DNA of 52,661 nucleotides from JAHIQC01 sp964565645 (GTDB lineage Bacteria; Actinomycetota; Coriobacteriia; Anaerosomatales; JAHIQC01). Made by a program: the position numbers and the translations under genes. The stretch lies in NCBI GenBank assembly GCA_964565645.1, contig CAZMFQ010000014.1:1-52661 (forward strand), in the 5' to 3' direction. The notes under the pieces are model-generated. The model ran no database searches. It saw only the letters and a program-made list of their open reading frames with translations, and was not told where the DNA came from. Below, piece after piece: positions 7,103-15,936 of the stretch; position 1 is the first letter of the stretch, and every line of letters starts with the position of its first letter.

Positions 7103-9340
7103 CTAGTTCTCCACGACAGTGTAGGTGATTGTCGTAGTATACGTGCCCGCGTCATAGTCCCAAGGCACATCGAGCGACAAGTCGAACACGTAGGGGTGAC
7201 TCCACGTGGACACGCCGCCCACCGAGTCGTGGACCGCCACACCTGCCGAGGAGAACTGCCGGATCCCATAGCTGGCCCAGCCACTGGTCACGAAACCCAG
7301 TTGCCCGATTGGCATCGTCGGAGTCGACGCCCCGGCATCGGAGTTCACGAAATCGGTCCCGGAACACGTCAGCTGATAGCCGAGCGAACCGAGCCCGCCG
7401 ACGGTGACGGTGATCGCGGACGGGAACGTGCTCACATTGCCCGGCTCGAGGGAGCCGAGGTCGAGCGGTCCACCTGCGATGGACATCCATATCTGCGCCT
7501 GCGGAACGGTGATGGTCGATGCAGGACTCTGCGCCGACGCGTTGCCCGCCACGTCGACGGCAGCGACGCTGTACGCATAGGTCTGGCCCGCAACGAGGCC
7601 GGAGTCGACATAGGCGCGTGCGGAGGTCGTTCCCACCATCGAGCCGTCGCGGTAGACGCGATAGTAGGCGACGCCGGAGACGGTGTCGGTCGATGCGCTC
7701 CACGTCGCTTCGACACTGCTCGTCGATAGCGCGCTGCTTCCCACGAACGCGGGCACGCTCGGCGCGGTCTTGTCGATGCGCACCTGTGAGGTCTTGGCCG
7801 TCTCTGCGTTGCCCGCGGCGTCAGTCGACCAGTATGCGATCGACGTCGTCCCCTCGGTCGAGACGAGGAACGGCACCGTGTAGGCCTGTATGGCACCGCC
7901 GTTGATTCGATACGATGTCCCCGCCACGACCCCCGGAGCAGGATCGGTGGCGGACAGAGTCACATTCACGTTGGCCGTGCGCCAGCCCGTCGGTGCGTTC
8001 GTCGTGGTCGTAGGGGCCACTCGGTCGATGCGGAACGGACCGATGCTCGCGGCCGCAGGCGCCCAGTTGCCCGAGCCGTCCACCGCGCGGATGTTGAAGT
8101 ACCAGATGCCATCGGCTTGAGCCGCTGTGAGAGTCGCCCCGGTGGTGTCTGAGGTGGTGTCGGGCAACGCGGCCGCGTTCTGGGACCAGGAATAGGAGTA
8201 TCCGGCGACCCCCGATACGACGTCGGCGGCCCCCGACCAGTTGACGGTGACGCTGCCGACAGTGCTCCACGCCCCGGCCGTGTGGGTCGAACTCGTCACG
8301 GTCGGGTTGCTGGGGGGCGTCGTGTCCTGAACCAGGATCGACTGGTTCGCAGTGGTGACGGCCCCCCTGTTGTCGGTTGCCGTCCACGTGACGTTGGTGG
8401 TGCCCAACGGCAGGAACGCGGGCCTGTTATGCGTGAGACTGGAAACCGTGCCGTCCGGATCGGTAGCCGACGCGTCCCCGGCTCCTGTGTACCCCGTGTA
8501 GCCGCCCGCAGCGTTCGCTTCCAGGGTGCGGTCGGTCACGGTGATGACGGGCGGCTGGTTGGGCGACTGGCCGTTGCGGACCTGCCACACGTAACGACCG
8601 AGCTGGTTGTCGGGACTCATCGTGTTCTGGATCAGCGAAGTGGCCGAGTTCGAGGTGTCCAGAAGCGTGCTCGCCCCAGTCGTGCCGGATCCCGGAAGCT
8701 CGTCGCCTGTACGGTTGGCACGCGCCCAACCGACTCGGGCCTTCTGGTTGCCTGACGCCTGCCCCACGTCCCACTGGACCTTGTCGTAGTTGTACATGAA
8801 GTCGAAGTTGCCGGCGCCGGTGTCCGAGCGATCGACCAAGACCAACTGGAACGAGTTGGGTGTGCCGTTCTGGTTGCTGTAGTAGCCGACATCGATCCAG
8901 TTGACGAAGAAGGCCGGCCGGCCGTTCACGAGCGGAGGATTCGCCGTATCGCTGTACGTGCTCTGGCCGCCGGAACGTGTATCGACGTCGGCCCAGAACA
9001 CGGCCATCGCATCACGACGGAGCCGATTGAGAGCAGTCGAGGGAGTGTACGCCGTGTACGAGGAGCCGTAGGTGACGATACCGTTCTGGTTGATGTAGAT
9101 CTGCGTATAGGTGGTGCCGCCCCAGTTCATAGCGAACGGCAGGTTCACGACCTGCACCGTGTTGTCGTCGCCGCGGGGAACGGTGTTCGCATCGTAACCA
9201 GGAGGAGTCAGGACGGCATTCGGGCCCTCGGCGTACGCCCGCAAGGGAGTCCCGACGATCGAGGCCGCCGCACACACGAACACAAGCATCCCCCAGACAA
9301 GGAGTCGCCGAGCCCCTGTGCTATATGCGCCGTACCTCAT
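7103..9340 (-). CDS. Exported multidomain surface protein (nidogen-like, HYR/Ig-like and FN3 domains)
   Basis: This 745-residue protein starts at ATG 9340 after a GAGG site; a longer in-frame extension to 9760 would run into the helicase gene and lacks a signal peptide at its start. Residues 1-37 are a signal peptide. Residues ~60-255 resemble the extracellular NIDO domain (INQNGIVTYG, AVFWADVDTR, FFVNWIDVGYY). Then follow a HYR-like segment (~265-345), two Ig-like beta domains (~350-530), an FN3 domain (~535-620, SVPAFVG to VAGNASAQS) and a C-terminal beta domain without an LPXTG signal or membrane anchor. Such modules mediate adhesion or matrix contact. No catalytic motif is seen. How it is retained at the surface is not evident. 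Confidence 0.85.
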   Translation of the reverse strand: MRYGAYSTGARRLLVWGMLVFVCAAASIVGTPLRAYAEGPNAVLTPPGYDANTVPRGDDNTVQVVNLPFAMNWGGTTYTQIYINQNGIVTYGSSYTAYTPSTALNRLRRDAMAVFWADVDTRSGGQSTYSDTANPPLVNGRPAFFVNWIDVGYYSNQNGTPNSFQLVLVDRSDTGAGNFDFMYNYDKVQWDVGQASGNQKARVGWARANRTGDELPGSGTTGASTLLDTSNSATSLIQNTMSPDNQLGRYVWQVRNGQSPNQPPVITVTDRTLEANAAGGYTGYTGAGDASATDPDGTVSSLTHNRPAFLPLGTTNVTWTATDNRGAVTTANQSILVQDTTPPSNPTVTSSTHTAGAWSTVGSVTVNWSGAADVVSGVAGYSYSWSQNAAALPDTTSDTTGATLTAAQADGIWYFNIRAVDGSGNWAPAAASIGPFRIDRVAPTTTTNAPTGWRTANVNVTLSATDPAPGVVAGTSYRINGGAIQAYTVPFLVSTEGTTSIAYWSTDAAGNAETAKTSQVRIDKTAPSVPAFVGSSALSTSSVEATWSASTDTVSGVAYYRVYRDGSMVGTTSARAYVDSGLVAGQTYAYSVAAVDVAGNASAQSPASTITVPQAQIWMSIAGGPLDLGSLEPGNVSTFPSAITVTVGGLGSLGYQLTCSGTDFVNSDAGASTPTMPIGQLGFVTSGWASYGIRQFSSAGVAVHDSVGGVSTWSHPYVFDLSLDVPWDYDAGTYTTTITYTVVEN

Positions 9341-9449
9341 GTACCCGCCTCGTGTAGCCTGCGTCTCGCGAGCTACACCTTCGCCATCCTTTCCTTCCCG
9401 ACGATTCGTACATCGTCGGCCACCCGCACCATCAGGTGTCGGTATCAGA

Positions 9450-12400
9450 TTACCCGAGCGTAGGTGCAATCGACGAATCCGGCATGAGCGGACGGTTGAA
9501 CCGCTCCAACAAGACCCCGGACGCCGCAGACAGCACCCACTTCCTGTACTCGGCAAACTCGGCCTGCTCCTCAAGCCCCTCGGCATATCTGACGGACTCG
9601 GACAACTCGAGTCGACGATCCGGCGCGGGTGGCACTGAAAGCCGCCGCAGCGCGCCATGACCCCGCGTCTCGAGCAGCCCGAGCTCCCGAAACACCCCCA
9701 CTCCGGTCGACGCGGCCTTGTCGTTGAGACGCGCGCCCTTGAGCAGCGCATTGGCCGCATCGGCGATCTCCTGGTTCGTCATCTCGAACTCAGGGCCGGT
9801 GCCGCCCTGCCTGTCCCGCAGCACCCGATAGACAGCGGCGAGCTCGTCGCGCGAGGGGGCTCCGGTGGCGAGCACCATCTCGTTGACCTTTGCATCCTTC
9901 TCTCCGAACAAGACGTGGATGCGTGCAGGTGCCCCGTCGCGGCCGGCGCGGCCGCACATCTGGTTGAACTCGACGTCGTTGAAGGGGAGATGGTACAGAA
10001 CGACATTGCGGATATCGGGGATGTTGACGCCTTCGCCGAACGCGCTTGTCGCGACGACGACCGAAAGATCGCCGTCCCGAAACGCCCGTTCGACGGCGTG
10101 TCTCGCGGCCTTACCCAGACCGCCGTTGTAGAACGCGACACGCATCGCGAGTTCCGGCACCCGTTTTCTGAGCATCTTGGCCAGCCGCACCGACTGCTCC
10201 CGTGAGTTGACATAGACGATGGCCTTGCCCCCTTTGGAGGCGAGCGCCGCGAGATACCCGTCCTTGTCGGGCATCCCTCTGCGGTCTTCGACGATCAGGT
10301 TCTCGCGGACCGTCGCATCAAGGATGAATCGCTGTATACGCAGTGTGTCCCGGATCACCAGGGCCTCATCGGTGCCCGCCGTCGCCGTGACCGCAAGAAC
10401 GTCAGGATCACCCAATGCATCGATCGCCTGGCCCAGGCGAGCGTATGCGGGACGGTGTCCCGCGCGGGACATCCCCACATGGTGTGCCTCATCCACGACC
10501 ACGAAGCCGACCCGGCCAGCATCGGCGAATCTGGCGACGTGATGGTCGAGGAACTCAGGTGTCGTGAGCAAGACGTCGACAGTGCCTTGAGCCAGGCCCG
10601 CGAAGACCTCGTCGCGCCGCGTCGGGGAGGACTCGCCGGTGATGGTACACACGCTGAGTCCGACCGCCGACAGGGTCTCGTCCAAATGGAACGCCTGGTC
10701 CGCCACGAGTGCGCGAAGCGGGAACACGAACACGGAAGCGACTCCGTCACGAATCGCGCGCCGCGCGGCGTGCAGATGGAAGATGAGTGACTTTCCCCTG
10801 CCTGTGGCCATCACCGTGAGGCAGCGTTGCCCGCTCGCGAGCGACTCGAGCGCCTCGCTTTGAGCCGCATGGAGCGCCTTGTCGCCGATGAACGCGGTGA
10901 CCAGCGCCTGCTCCAAAGCCGCCGGATCCAACGCGGCGAGTTCGTCCCGGATGGCCCGCCGCTCCTCGGCTTGGACCTGGGCGTCCAGGGCAAGGTCCCG
11001 CCTTGAGACCAACACGTTGACCCCGAGGGACTGACCGTCCTCTCCTCCTGTCACGTCGGTGACCTCGACGTCGTACTCGACGCCCGAGTCGATCGCCCCG
11101 GACAGTGCCGCGGCGAGTCGCCGGTTCAGGAAGCCGACCTGATCGCCGTACCGATCGAACAGGGCGATCGCGTTTTCGTCGTAGGGGTTGTCGGGCTGGC
11201 GCTCGATCCGCAACGGCTCACCGACGGCGAGCCGCTCCACCAGCGCCTGGCGACCCTCGAACGTCACACCCGCCAGTTTGGTATGGAAGGACTCCGCGTC
11301 TTCGATCCCCGAATACTCCTCGCGCGCAAGGATCTCATCTGCGCGCTCGAACAGATCGGCGACGAGCTCGGCTGCAGGTGCGTACTCACTCACAGCCGGA
11401 TGGGGGCGGTAGTCCCGCACCATCAACTGCACGCGAGCACGGCCTCGCCACTCGTCCGCGGACAACTCGTACGCCAGATCCACAGGCGTGTCGTGGTCCG
11501 CGGCCAGATCGATATCGCGACACCGGAACGCGATCGCAGGCACACTGGCCACGCCGTCGAATGCGGTGAAACGCAGGTGGTTCCCGGTCTTTCCAACGCG
11601 CTGGCGCGCGTTCATGAACACCCCGTCGGTGCAGAACAACGGTCGAGGGTTGGCCTGACCGAACGGCTCGAGCAGTCTGAGCTCTGAGACCAGTTCGACA
11701 CTCACATCCTGGAGATCCAGCCGAGCCTCGCAGGTCTTGCGCGACTCGAAGGACTCCTCGGGGAGCCGACCCAGGACTTCCAGAAGGCGCGCCTTGAACG
11801 CCGGGAGATCGTCCGCGCGTACGGTCAGACCGACCGCCGCCTCGTGTCCCCCGAAGCGCACGAGCAGGTCAGAGCACTCCGAAACCGCCGCATGCAGGTC
11901 GACCGAGCCCGCAGAGCGGCCCGAACCTGTCGCCAGGCCGTCTTCCACGGCGAACATGATCGCAGGCACGCCGTGCACCCCGACCATGCGGGAGGCCACG
12001 ATGCCCTTGACGCCCTCATGCCACCCCTCGCCCGCCAACACGACCGCGCGATCGCCCTCTGCGAACTCGGTGCGGGCCATGGCGGTCGCGGCGTCGAACA
12101 GATCCTGCTCCACCGCCTGCCTCACCCGGTTATGCTCGTCGAGGGCCAGAGCAAGCGCCTCGGCCTGCACTGGGTCGTCGGTCAGGAGGAGGTCGAGCGC
12201 CAACCCCGGGTCGGCCATGCGACCCGCAGCATTCAGGCGAGGGGCAAGCGCGAATGCGACATTGTCCGCACCAAGAGTCGCGATCTCGACGCCAGCGACG
12301 ACGCTCAGCGCAGCGACCCCGACATGCGGGCGGGTGCGCGTCCGGTCGAGGCCGTCGGCGACTATCGCGCGGTTCTCGCCGATGAGCGGAACGATGTCAG

Positions 12401-13124
12401 CCACCGTGCCGAGCATGGCAAGGTCCGTCAACCCACGCCACACGTCCGGCTGACCGAGCAGCGCGCCGGTCGCGGCCACGAGCTTGAGCGCCACTCCCGC
12501 GCCGGCGAGTATGGCCCCCGGACAGTCCTCGCCCAGCTTGGGATTCGTGACGGGGACGCCGACCGGCACCGAATCGCCGGGCTCGTGGTGATCGGACACG
12601 ACCACATCCACACCTGAGCGCAGCAACTCCTCGACCTCGACGCCCGCGGAGATGCCGCAGTCGACCGTGACGATGAGCCTGGCGCCGGTCGCGATCACTC
12701 TCGCGACCGAGGCCTCCGAAAGCCCGTAACCCTCACGGAAACGATTGGGCACGGTGGCGCTGACGTCGGCGCCCAGGGCTTCGAGGCCTCGCTTCATGAG
12801 GGCGGCCGAGGAGATGCCGTCCAGATCGAAGTCCCCGAACACGAGGATCGACTCTCCGGCCCTTATCGCCCCGGCGATCCGTTGCGCGGCACTCTCCATA
12901 CCGGGGATGCCGGCCGGATCGAGCCACTCCCGATCGAGGTCGGGCTCGATGAAGCGTCGCGCCTGCTCGGCAGAGGAGATCGACCGGTTCGCGAGGATAC
13001 GTGAGACGGTCAGCGACAGGCCGGTCGCCTGTGCCAAGGAGGAGGCGCGCGACTCGTCCACCTCGGCGAGTCGCCAGCGTCCCGGTCGTGTATCTGTATG
13101 CGCGTCGGATCCCATCATCGGCAT
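9450..13124 (-). CDS. recJ: RecJ exonuclease - HIRAN - RecQ-like helicase fusion
   Basis: About 1224 residues. The first ~560 form a RecJ single-strand exonuclease of the DHH family: DFDLDG at ~97, VTVDCGIS, SDHHEPG, GTVADIVPL, NAAGRM and GGHEAAVG are all present, followed by the OB-like region. A HIRAN domain follows at ~611-700 (DNPYDENAIALF, GFLNRRLAAAL), a fold that binds 3' DNA ends or unusual DNA. The C-terminal part is an SF2 helicase with Walker A ATGRGKS (~770), DEAH (~875), VTATAG, ATSAFGEGVNIPD and QMCGRAGRDG (~1053), closest in style to RecQ. It is therefore predicted to unwind and digest DNA in one chain. Normal RecJ is 560-800 residues. GTG at 13145 is an alternative start but lies inside a hairpin, so ATG 13124 is preferred (13118 and 13115 are also possible). 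Confidence 0.92.
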   Translation of the reverse strand: MPMMGSDAHTDTRPGRWRLAEVDESRASSLAQATGLSLTVSRILANRSISSAEQARRFIEPDLDREWLDPAGIPGMESAAQRIAGAIRAGESILVFGDFDLDGISSAALMKRGLEALGADVSATVPNRFREGYGLSEASVARVIATGARLIVTVDCGISAGVEVEELLRSGVDVVVSDHHEPGDSVPVGVPVTNPKLGEDCPGAILAGAGVALKLVAATGALLGQPDVWRGLTDLAMLGTVADIVPLIGENRAIVADGLDRTRTRPHVGVAALSVVAGVEIATLGADNVAFALAPRLNAAGRMADPGLALDLLLTDDPVQAEALALALDEHNRVRQAVEQDLFDAATAMARTEFAEGDRAVVLAGEGWHEGVKGIVASRMVGVHGVPAIMFAVEDGLATGSGRSAGSVDLHAAVSECSDLLVRFGGHEAAVGLTVRADDLPAFKARLLEVLGRLPEESFESRKTCEARLDLQDVSVELVSELRLLEPFGQANPRPLFCTDGVFMNARQRVGKTGNHLRFTAFDGVASVPAIAFRCRDIDLAADHDTPVDLAYELSADEWRGRARVQLMVRDYRPHPAVSEYAPAAELVADLFERADEILAREEYSGIEDAESFHTKLAGVTFEGRQALVERLAVGEPLRIERQPDNPYDENAIALFDRYGDQVGFLNRRLAAALSGAIDSGVEYDVEVTDVTGGEDGQSLGVNVLVSRRDLALDAQVQAEERRAIRDELAALDPAALEQALVTAFIGDKALHAAQSEALESLASGQRCLTVMATGRGKSLIFHLHAARRAIRDGVASVFVFPLRALVADQAFHLDETLSAVGLSVCTITGESSPTRRDEVFAGLAQGTVDVLLTTPEFLDHHVARFADAGRVGFVVVDEAHHVGMSRAGHRPAYARLGQAIDALGDPDVLAVTATAGTDEALVIRDTLRIQRFILDATVRENLIVEDRRGMPDKDGYLAALASKGGKAIVYVNSREQSVRLAKMLRKRVPELAMRVAFYNGGLGKAARHAVERAFRDGDLSVVVATSAFGEGVNIPDIRNVVLYHLPFNDVEFNQMCGRAGRDGAPARIHVLFGEKDAKVNEMVLATGAPSRDELAAVYRVLRDRQGGTGPEFEMTNQEIADAANALLKGARLNDKAASTGVGVFRELGLLETRGHGALRRLSVPPAPDRRLELSESVRYAEGLEEQAEFAEYRKWVLSAASGVLLERFNRPLMPDSSIAPTLG

Positions 13125-13129
13125 GGTAG

Positions 13130-13167
13130 CGCAGAGGGCCGACACCGGATGGGGCCGACCCTCTGCG
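13130..13167 (-). terminator. Hairpin after secF, abutting the RecJ-fusion start
   Basis: A 9-bp perfect stem CGCAGAGGG/CCCTCTGCG encloses a 20-nt loop, 20 bases beyond the secF stop. There is no U-run on the minus strand, so it could terminate weakly or only stabilise the secF mRNA end. It makes the GTG at 13145 an unlikely start. Confidence 0.45.
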
Positions 13168-13187
13168 TGAGACTCATGTCCCGAAGC

Positions 13188-14099
13188 CTAGGAGGCCTCG
13201 AGGTACTTCTTCTTGAGTGCCGCGAACTTGGGCTCGCGCTCCTTCCACATCGCGTACAGAGGAGACGCGACGCCGATCGAGGAGTAGGCCCCGGCGGCAA
13301 GACCGACGGTCAGCGCGAACGCGAAGTCCTTCAGGGTCTCGCCTCCGAACAGAAGCATGACCACGACAGGGATGACCGAGGTGATCGTCGTGTTGAGCGA
13401 GCGCACGAAGACCTCGTTGATCGACTCGTTCGCCATCTGCATGAACGTGTTCTTGCGCAGGTTGACGGAGTTCTCCTTGATGCGGTGGAAGACCACGATG
13501 GTGTCGTAGAGCGAGTAGCCCAGGATCGTGAGCAACGCGGCGATCGTGTTGGGTGTGACCTCGCGGCCGACGATCGCGTAGATGCCGAGCGTGATCAGGA
13601 TGTCATGGACCAGCGCGACGACCGCGGTCACCGACATCTTGTAGTCGAAGCGGACCGACACGTAGAGCAGGATCGCGAGGATCGACAGACCGAGCGCGAG
13701 CATCGCGCGGTTCGTGACGTTCTTGCCCCAGCCCGGACCGATCGTCGTGACCTGGAACGCGTCACTGTCGAGCTTGACGATCTTGGAGACCGCGATGGCG
13801 TCGGCCGTCGCCTGATCGGGGCTTGTGACCTCGGTGCGGATGGTGAAGCCCTGCTTGCCGCCCACCTCGACAGTCTGGATGACGGGATTCGTCACGCCGG
13901 CCTCGTCGAACGCGGCGCGCATCTGCTCGATGGTGACGTCACCCGAGTTCGGGACGTCGATGACCGTACCGCCCTGGAACTCGATGCCGAACTTCAGGCC
14001 GACGGTCGCTAGCGCGATCAGCGCGACTACCATGAGGAGCGCGGAGACTCCCAGCATCACGAACCGGTACTTCATGAAGGGGATGTGGAACCTAGCCAT
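13188..14099 (-). CDS. secF: Protein translocase subunit SecF
   Basis: This 303-residue membrane protein begins MARFHIPFMKYR at ATG 14099, eight bases inside the end of secD, so translation is coupled. A transmembrane helix follows the start, then the FGIEFQGGTVIDV motif (SecD/F D1 signature) and a periplasmic domain. A five-helix RND-type bundle follows, with YSLYDTIVVFHRIKEN and the conserved region around NTTITSVIPVV. SecDF uses the proton or sodium gradient to help pull proteins through SecYEG on the outer face. The order yajC-secD-secF downstream of tgt is the classic arrangement. Confidence 0.96.
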   Translation of the reverse strand: MARFHIPFMKYRFVMLGVSALLMVVALIALATVGLKFGIEFQGGTVIDVPNSGDVTIEQMRAAFDEAGVTNPVIQTVEVGGKQGFTIRTEVTSPDQATADAIAVSKIVKLDSDAFQVTTIGPGWGKNVTNRAMLALGLSILAILLYVSVRFDYKMSVTAVVALVHDILITLGIYAIVGREVTPNTIAALLTILGYSLYDTIVVFHRIKENSVNLRKNTFMQMANESINEVFVRSLNTTITSVIPVVVMLLFGGETLKDFAFALTVGLAAGAYSSIGVASPLYAMWKEREPKFAALKKKYLEAS

Positions 14100-15450
14100 T
14101 CGCGACACCCCCCTTCGTGCTCGATGCTTGTTCGACGCGTTCCACCTTGGGGATCCCCCAGAACCCGGGGGCCTTGGACAGCACGTTCTCCGCAAGGAAC
14201 ATGAGCACCGCACGCTTGTACAGGACCATCATGGCGATGTCGCAGCTGATACCGATCATCAGGGTCAGCGCGAAACCGCGCACCGGGCCGATGGCTACCG
14301 AGAACAGCATCAGTGCGGAGACCAGCGTGACGAGATCGGCGTCGACGCTCGTCCAGATCGCGTGGATCGAGCCGCTCTTGGCCGCCGCGCGGATCGAGCG
14401 GCCCATCCGGATCTCCTCGCGGAAACGCTCGAGGATCAGGATCGAACTGTCTGCCGCCAGACCGATCGTGAGCACGATACCGGCGATACCCGGCAGCGAG
14501 AGGGCGAACCATCCGAAGGCCGAGAGGGCGGCGAGTATGCCGAGGAACACCGACGCGAACACGACGAGGGCGGAGACCGCCAGCACGCCGAGCCCGCGGT
14601 AGAAGATGATCAGGTACACACCGACGAGCGCGAGACCGATGCCAGCCGCGAGGACGCCCTGACGCAGCGAGTCCTGGCCAAGCGTCGGCCCGACCACACG
14701 GGACTCGGAGAACTCGAGGGTGACGGGCAGCGCGCCCGTCTGGAGCACGGTGCGCAGGTTCTTTGCTTCCTCCGGCGTGAACTTGCCGGAGATCGAGGTG
14801 TTGCCGCCCAGGATGGGCTCGTTGACCACAGGGGCGGACTGCACGACGCCGTCCAGGACGATGGCCACCTGCTGGTTGACGTGGCTGCTGGTGTAATCGC
14901 CCCAGATCTTGGCGCCCTCGGTGTTCATGGTCAGGTCCACGGTGAGCTGGCCGGTCTTGGAGTCGGTGCTGATGACCGTGTTCGAGACCACGTCACCGGT
15001 CATGAACGGAGTGTAGGTGCCCTCCACGAGCTTGACCTTGTCCTGTCCGGACTGGATGGCGGCCAACGTCGTGGTGTCCGCGATGCTCGCCACGTCCACG
15101 AACTCGAGCTGACCGGTCGAACCGAGCACCTTGAGTGCCTGATCGGCGTTCTTGATGCCCGGCATCTGGACAAGGATGGAGTCCGCGCCCTGCCGCTGGA
15201 TCGTGGCCTCGGACGCGCCGAGCCTGTCGACCCGGTTGCGCACGATGATCTCCGCACGATCCATGACGTCGTTCGTCACGGCGGTCGCGCTGGTCTCCTT
15301 GGCGGTCAGGATGACCGAGAGACCTCCCTGGATGTCGAGCCCTTGGGTGATCTTGCGCTGGGGTGGCCAGAACAACACCCAAGAGCCGATGACCAGCAGC
15401 GCGATCACCACCAACGCGATCGCATTCCGTTGCTTCGGGTCCATTCTCAC
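14092..15450 (-). CDS. secD: Protein translocase subunit SecD
   Basis: The 452 residues start with one N-terminal helix (NAIALVVIALLVIGSWVLF) and the GLDIQGGLSVIL motif. A large extracytoplasmic domain carries the P1-type repeats, and a C-terminal five-helix bundle includes GLAADSSILILERFREE. It partners SecF, whose gene overlaps its stop by eight bases. Start is ambiguous between GTG 15450 (AGGA six bases upstream) and ATG 15444; the difference is two residues. Length is typical of Gram-positive SecD. Confidence 0.95.
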   Translation of the reverse strand: MRMDPKQRNAIALVVIALLVIGSWVLFWPPQRKITQGLDIQGGLSVILTAKETSATAVTNDVMDRAEIIVRNRVDRLGASEATIQRQGADSILVQMPGIKNADQALKVLGSTGQLEFVDVASIADTTTLAAIQSGQDKVKLVEGTYTPFMTGDVVSNTVISTDSKTGQLTVDLTMNTEGAKIWGDYTSSHVNQQVAIVLDGVVQSAPVVNEPILGGNTSISGKFTPEEAKNLRTVLQTGALPVTLEFSESRVVGPTLGQDSLRQGVLAAGIGLALVGVYLIIFYRGLGVLAVSALVVFASVFLGILAALSAFGWFALSLPGIAGIVLTIGLAADSSILILERFREEIRMGRSIRAAAKSGSIHAIWTSVDADLVTLVSALMLFSVAIGPVRGFALTLMIGISCDIAMMVLYKRAVLMFLAENVLSKAPGFWGIPKVERVEQASSTKGGVANG

Positions 15451-15517
15451 TCGCTTTCCTGTGCAGCCTTGTCGAATACCGCCTTAGCGCGGTCAGATAC
15501 CGGTTCGTGCAAGAAGC

Positions 15518-15847
15518 CTACAAGTCGGACGCGTCGGGCTCCTCGGCGACCTGAGACGCGTCAGCGTCATCAGCCTCGGGGAAGGCGGGCACGTCCTGGG
15601 TGATGCGGCCGATCGAGAGCTTCTCGAACTCGATCACCGTGTCGTCGTGGACGCGCAGCAGCACCGTCGAGTCGTTCACTCTGACGACCGTCCCATGGAT
15701 ACCACCCGCGGTGATGACGTGATCGCCTTCGGAGAGCGCCGCCAGCATCGCCTGCATCTCCTTCTGGCGGATCCGCTGCGGCCGGATGATGAGGAAGTAG
15801 AACAGCGCGACCAACGCCACCACGTACACGAGCATCGCGTTGTTCAC
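15518..15847 (-). CDS. yajC: Sec translocon accessory protein YajC
   Basis: Start is set at GTG 15847 because GGAGG lies eight bases upstream and the protein then begins directly with the single membrane helix (NAMLVYVVALVALFYFLII). An extension to 15877 adds ten charged residues before it and is unlikely. The conserved RPQRIRQKEMQ, GDHVITAGGIHGTV and FEKLSIGRI segments identify YajC/PF02699. About 109 residues, with an acidic tail. YajC associates with SecDF at the membrane. It lies between tgt and secD, 67 bases before secD. Confidence 0.94.
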   Translation of the reverse strand: MNNAMLVYVVALVALFYFLIIRPQRIRQKEMQAMLAALSEGDHVITAGGIHGTVVRVNDSTVLLRVHDDTVIEFEKLSIGRITQDVPAFPEADDADASQVAEEPDASDL

Positions 15848-15936
15848 TGCCTGAGCCTCCAGCCGGTCCGCGGACACACCGCGTCCCCGGGGGGCGCGGA
15901 TTCACAATCCAGCATCATACCACCGGGCTGACGTGG

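Noticed and set aside
9341..9760. N-terminal extension of the nidogen-like protein into the RecJ-fusion gene
   Set aside because: The extension lacks a signal peptide at its start and overlaps 310 bases of the conserved upstream gene; ATG 9340 with a ribosome site and signal peptide fits.
13825..15603. 592-codon open frame on the plus strand across secF/secD
   Set aside because: Antisense to secD and secF, with low-complexity Arg/Asp/His composition typical of shadow frames.
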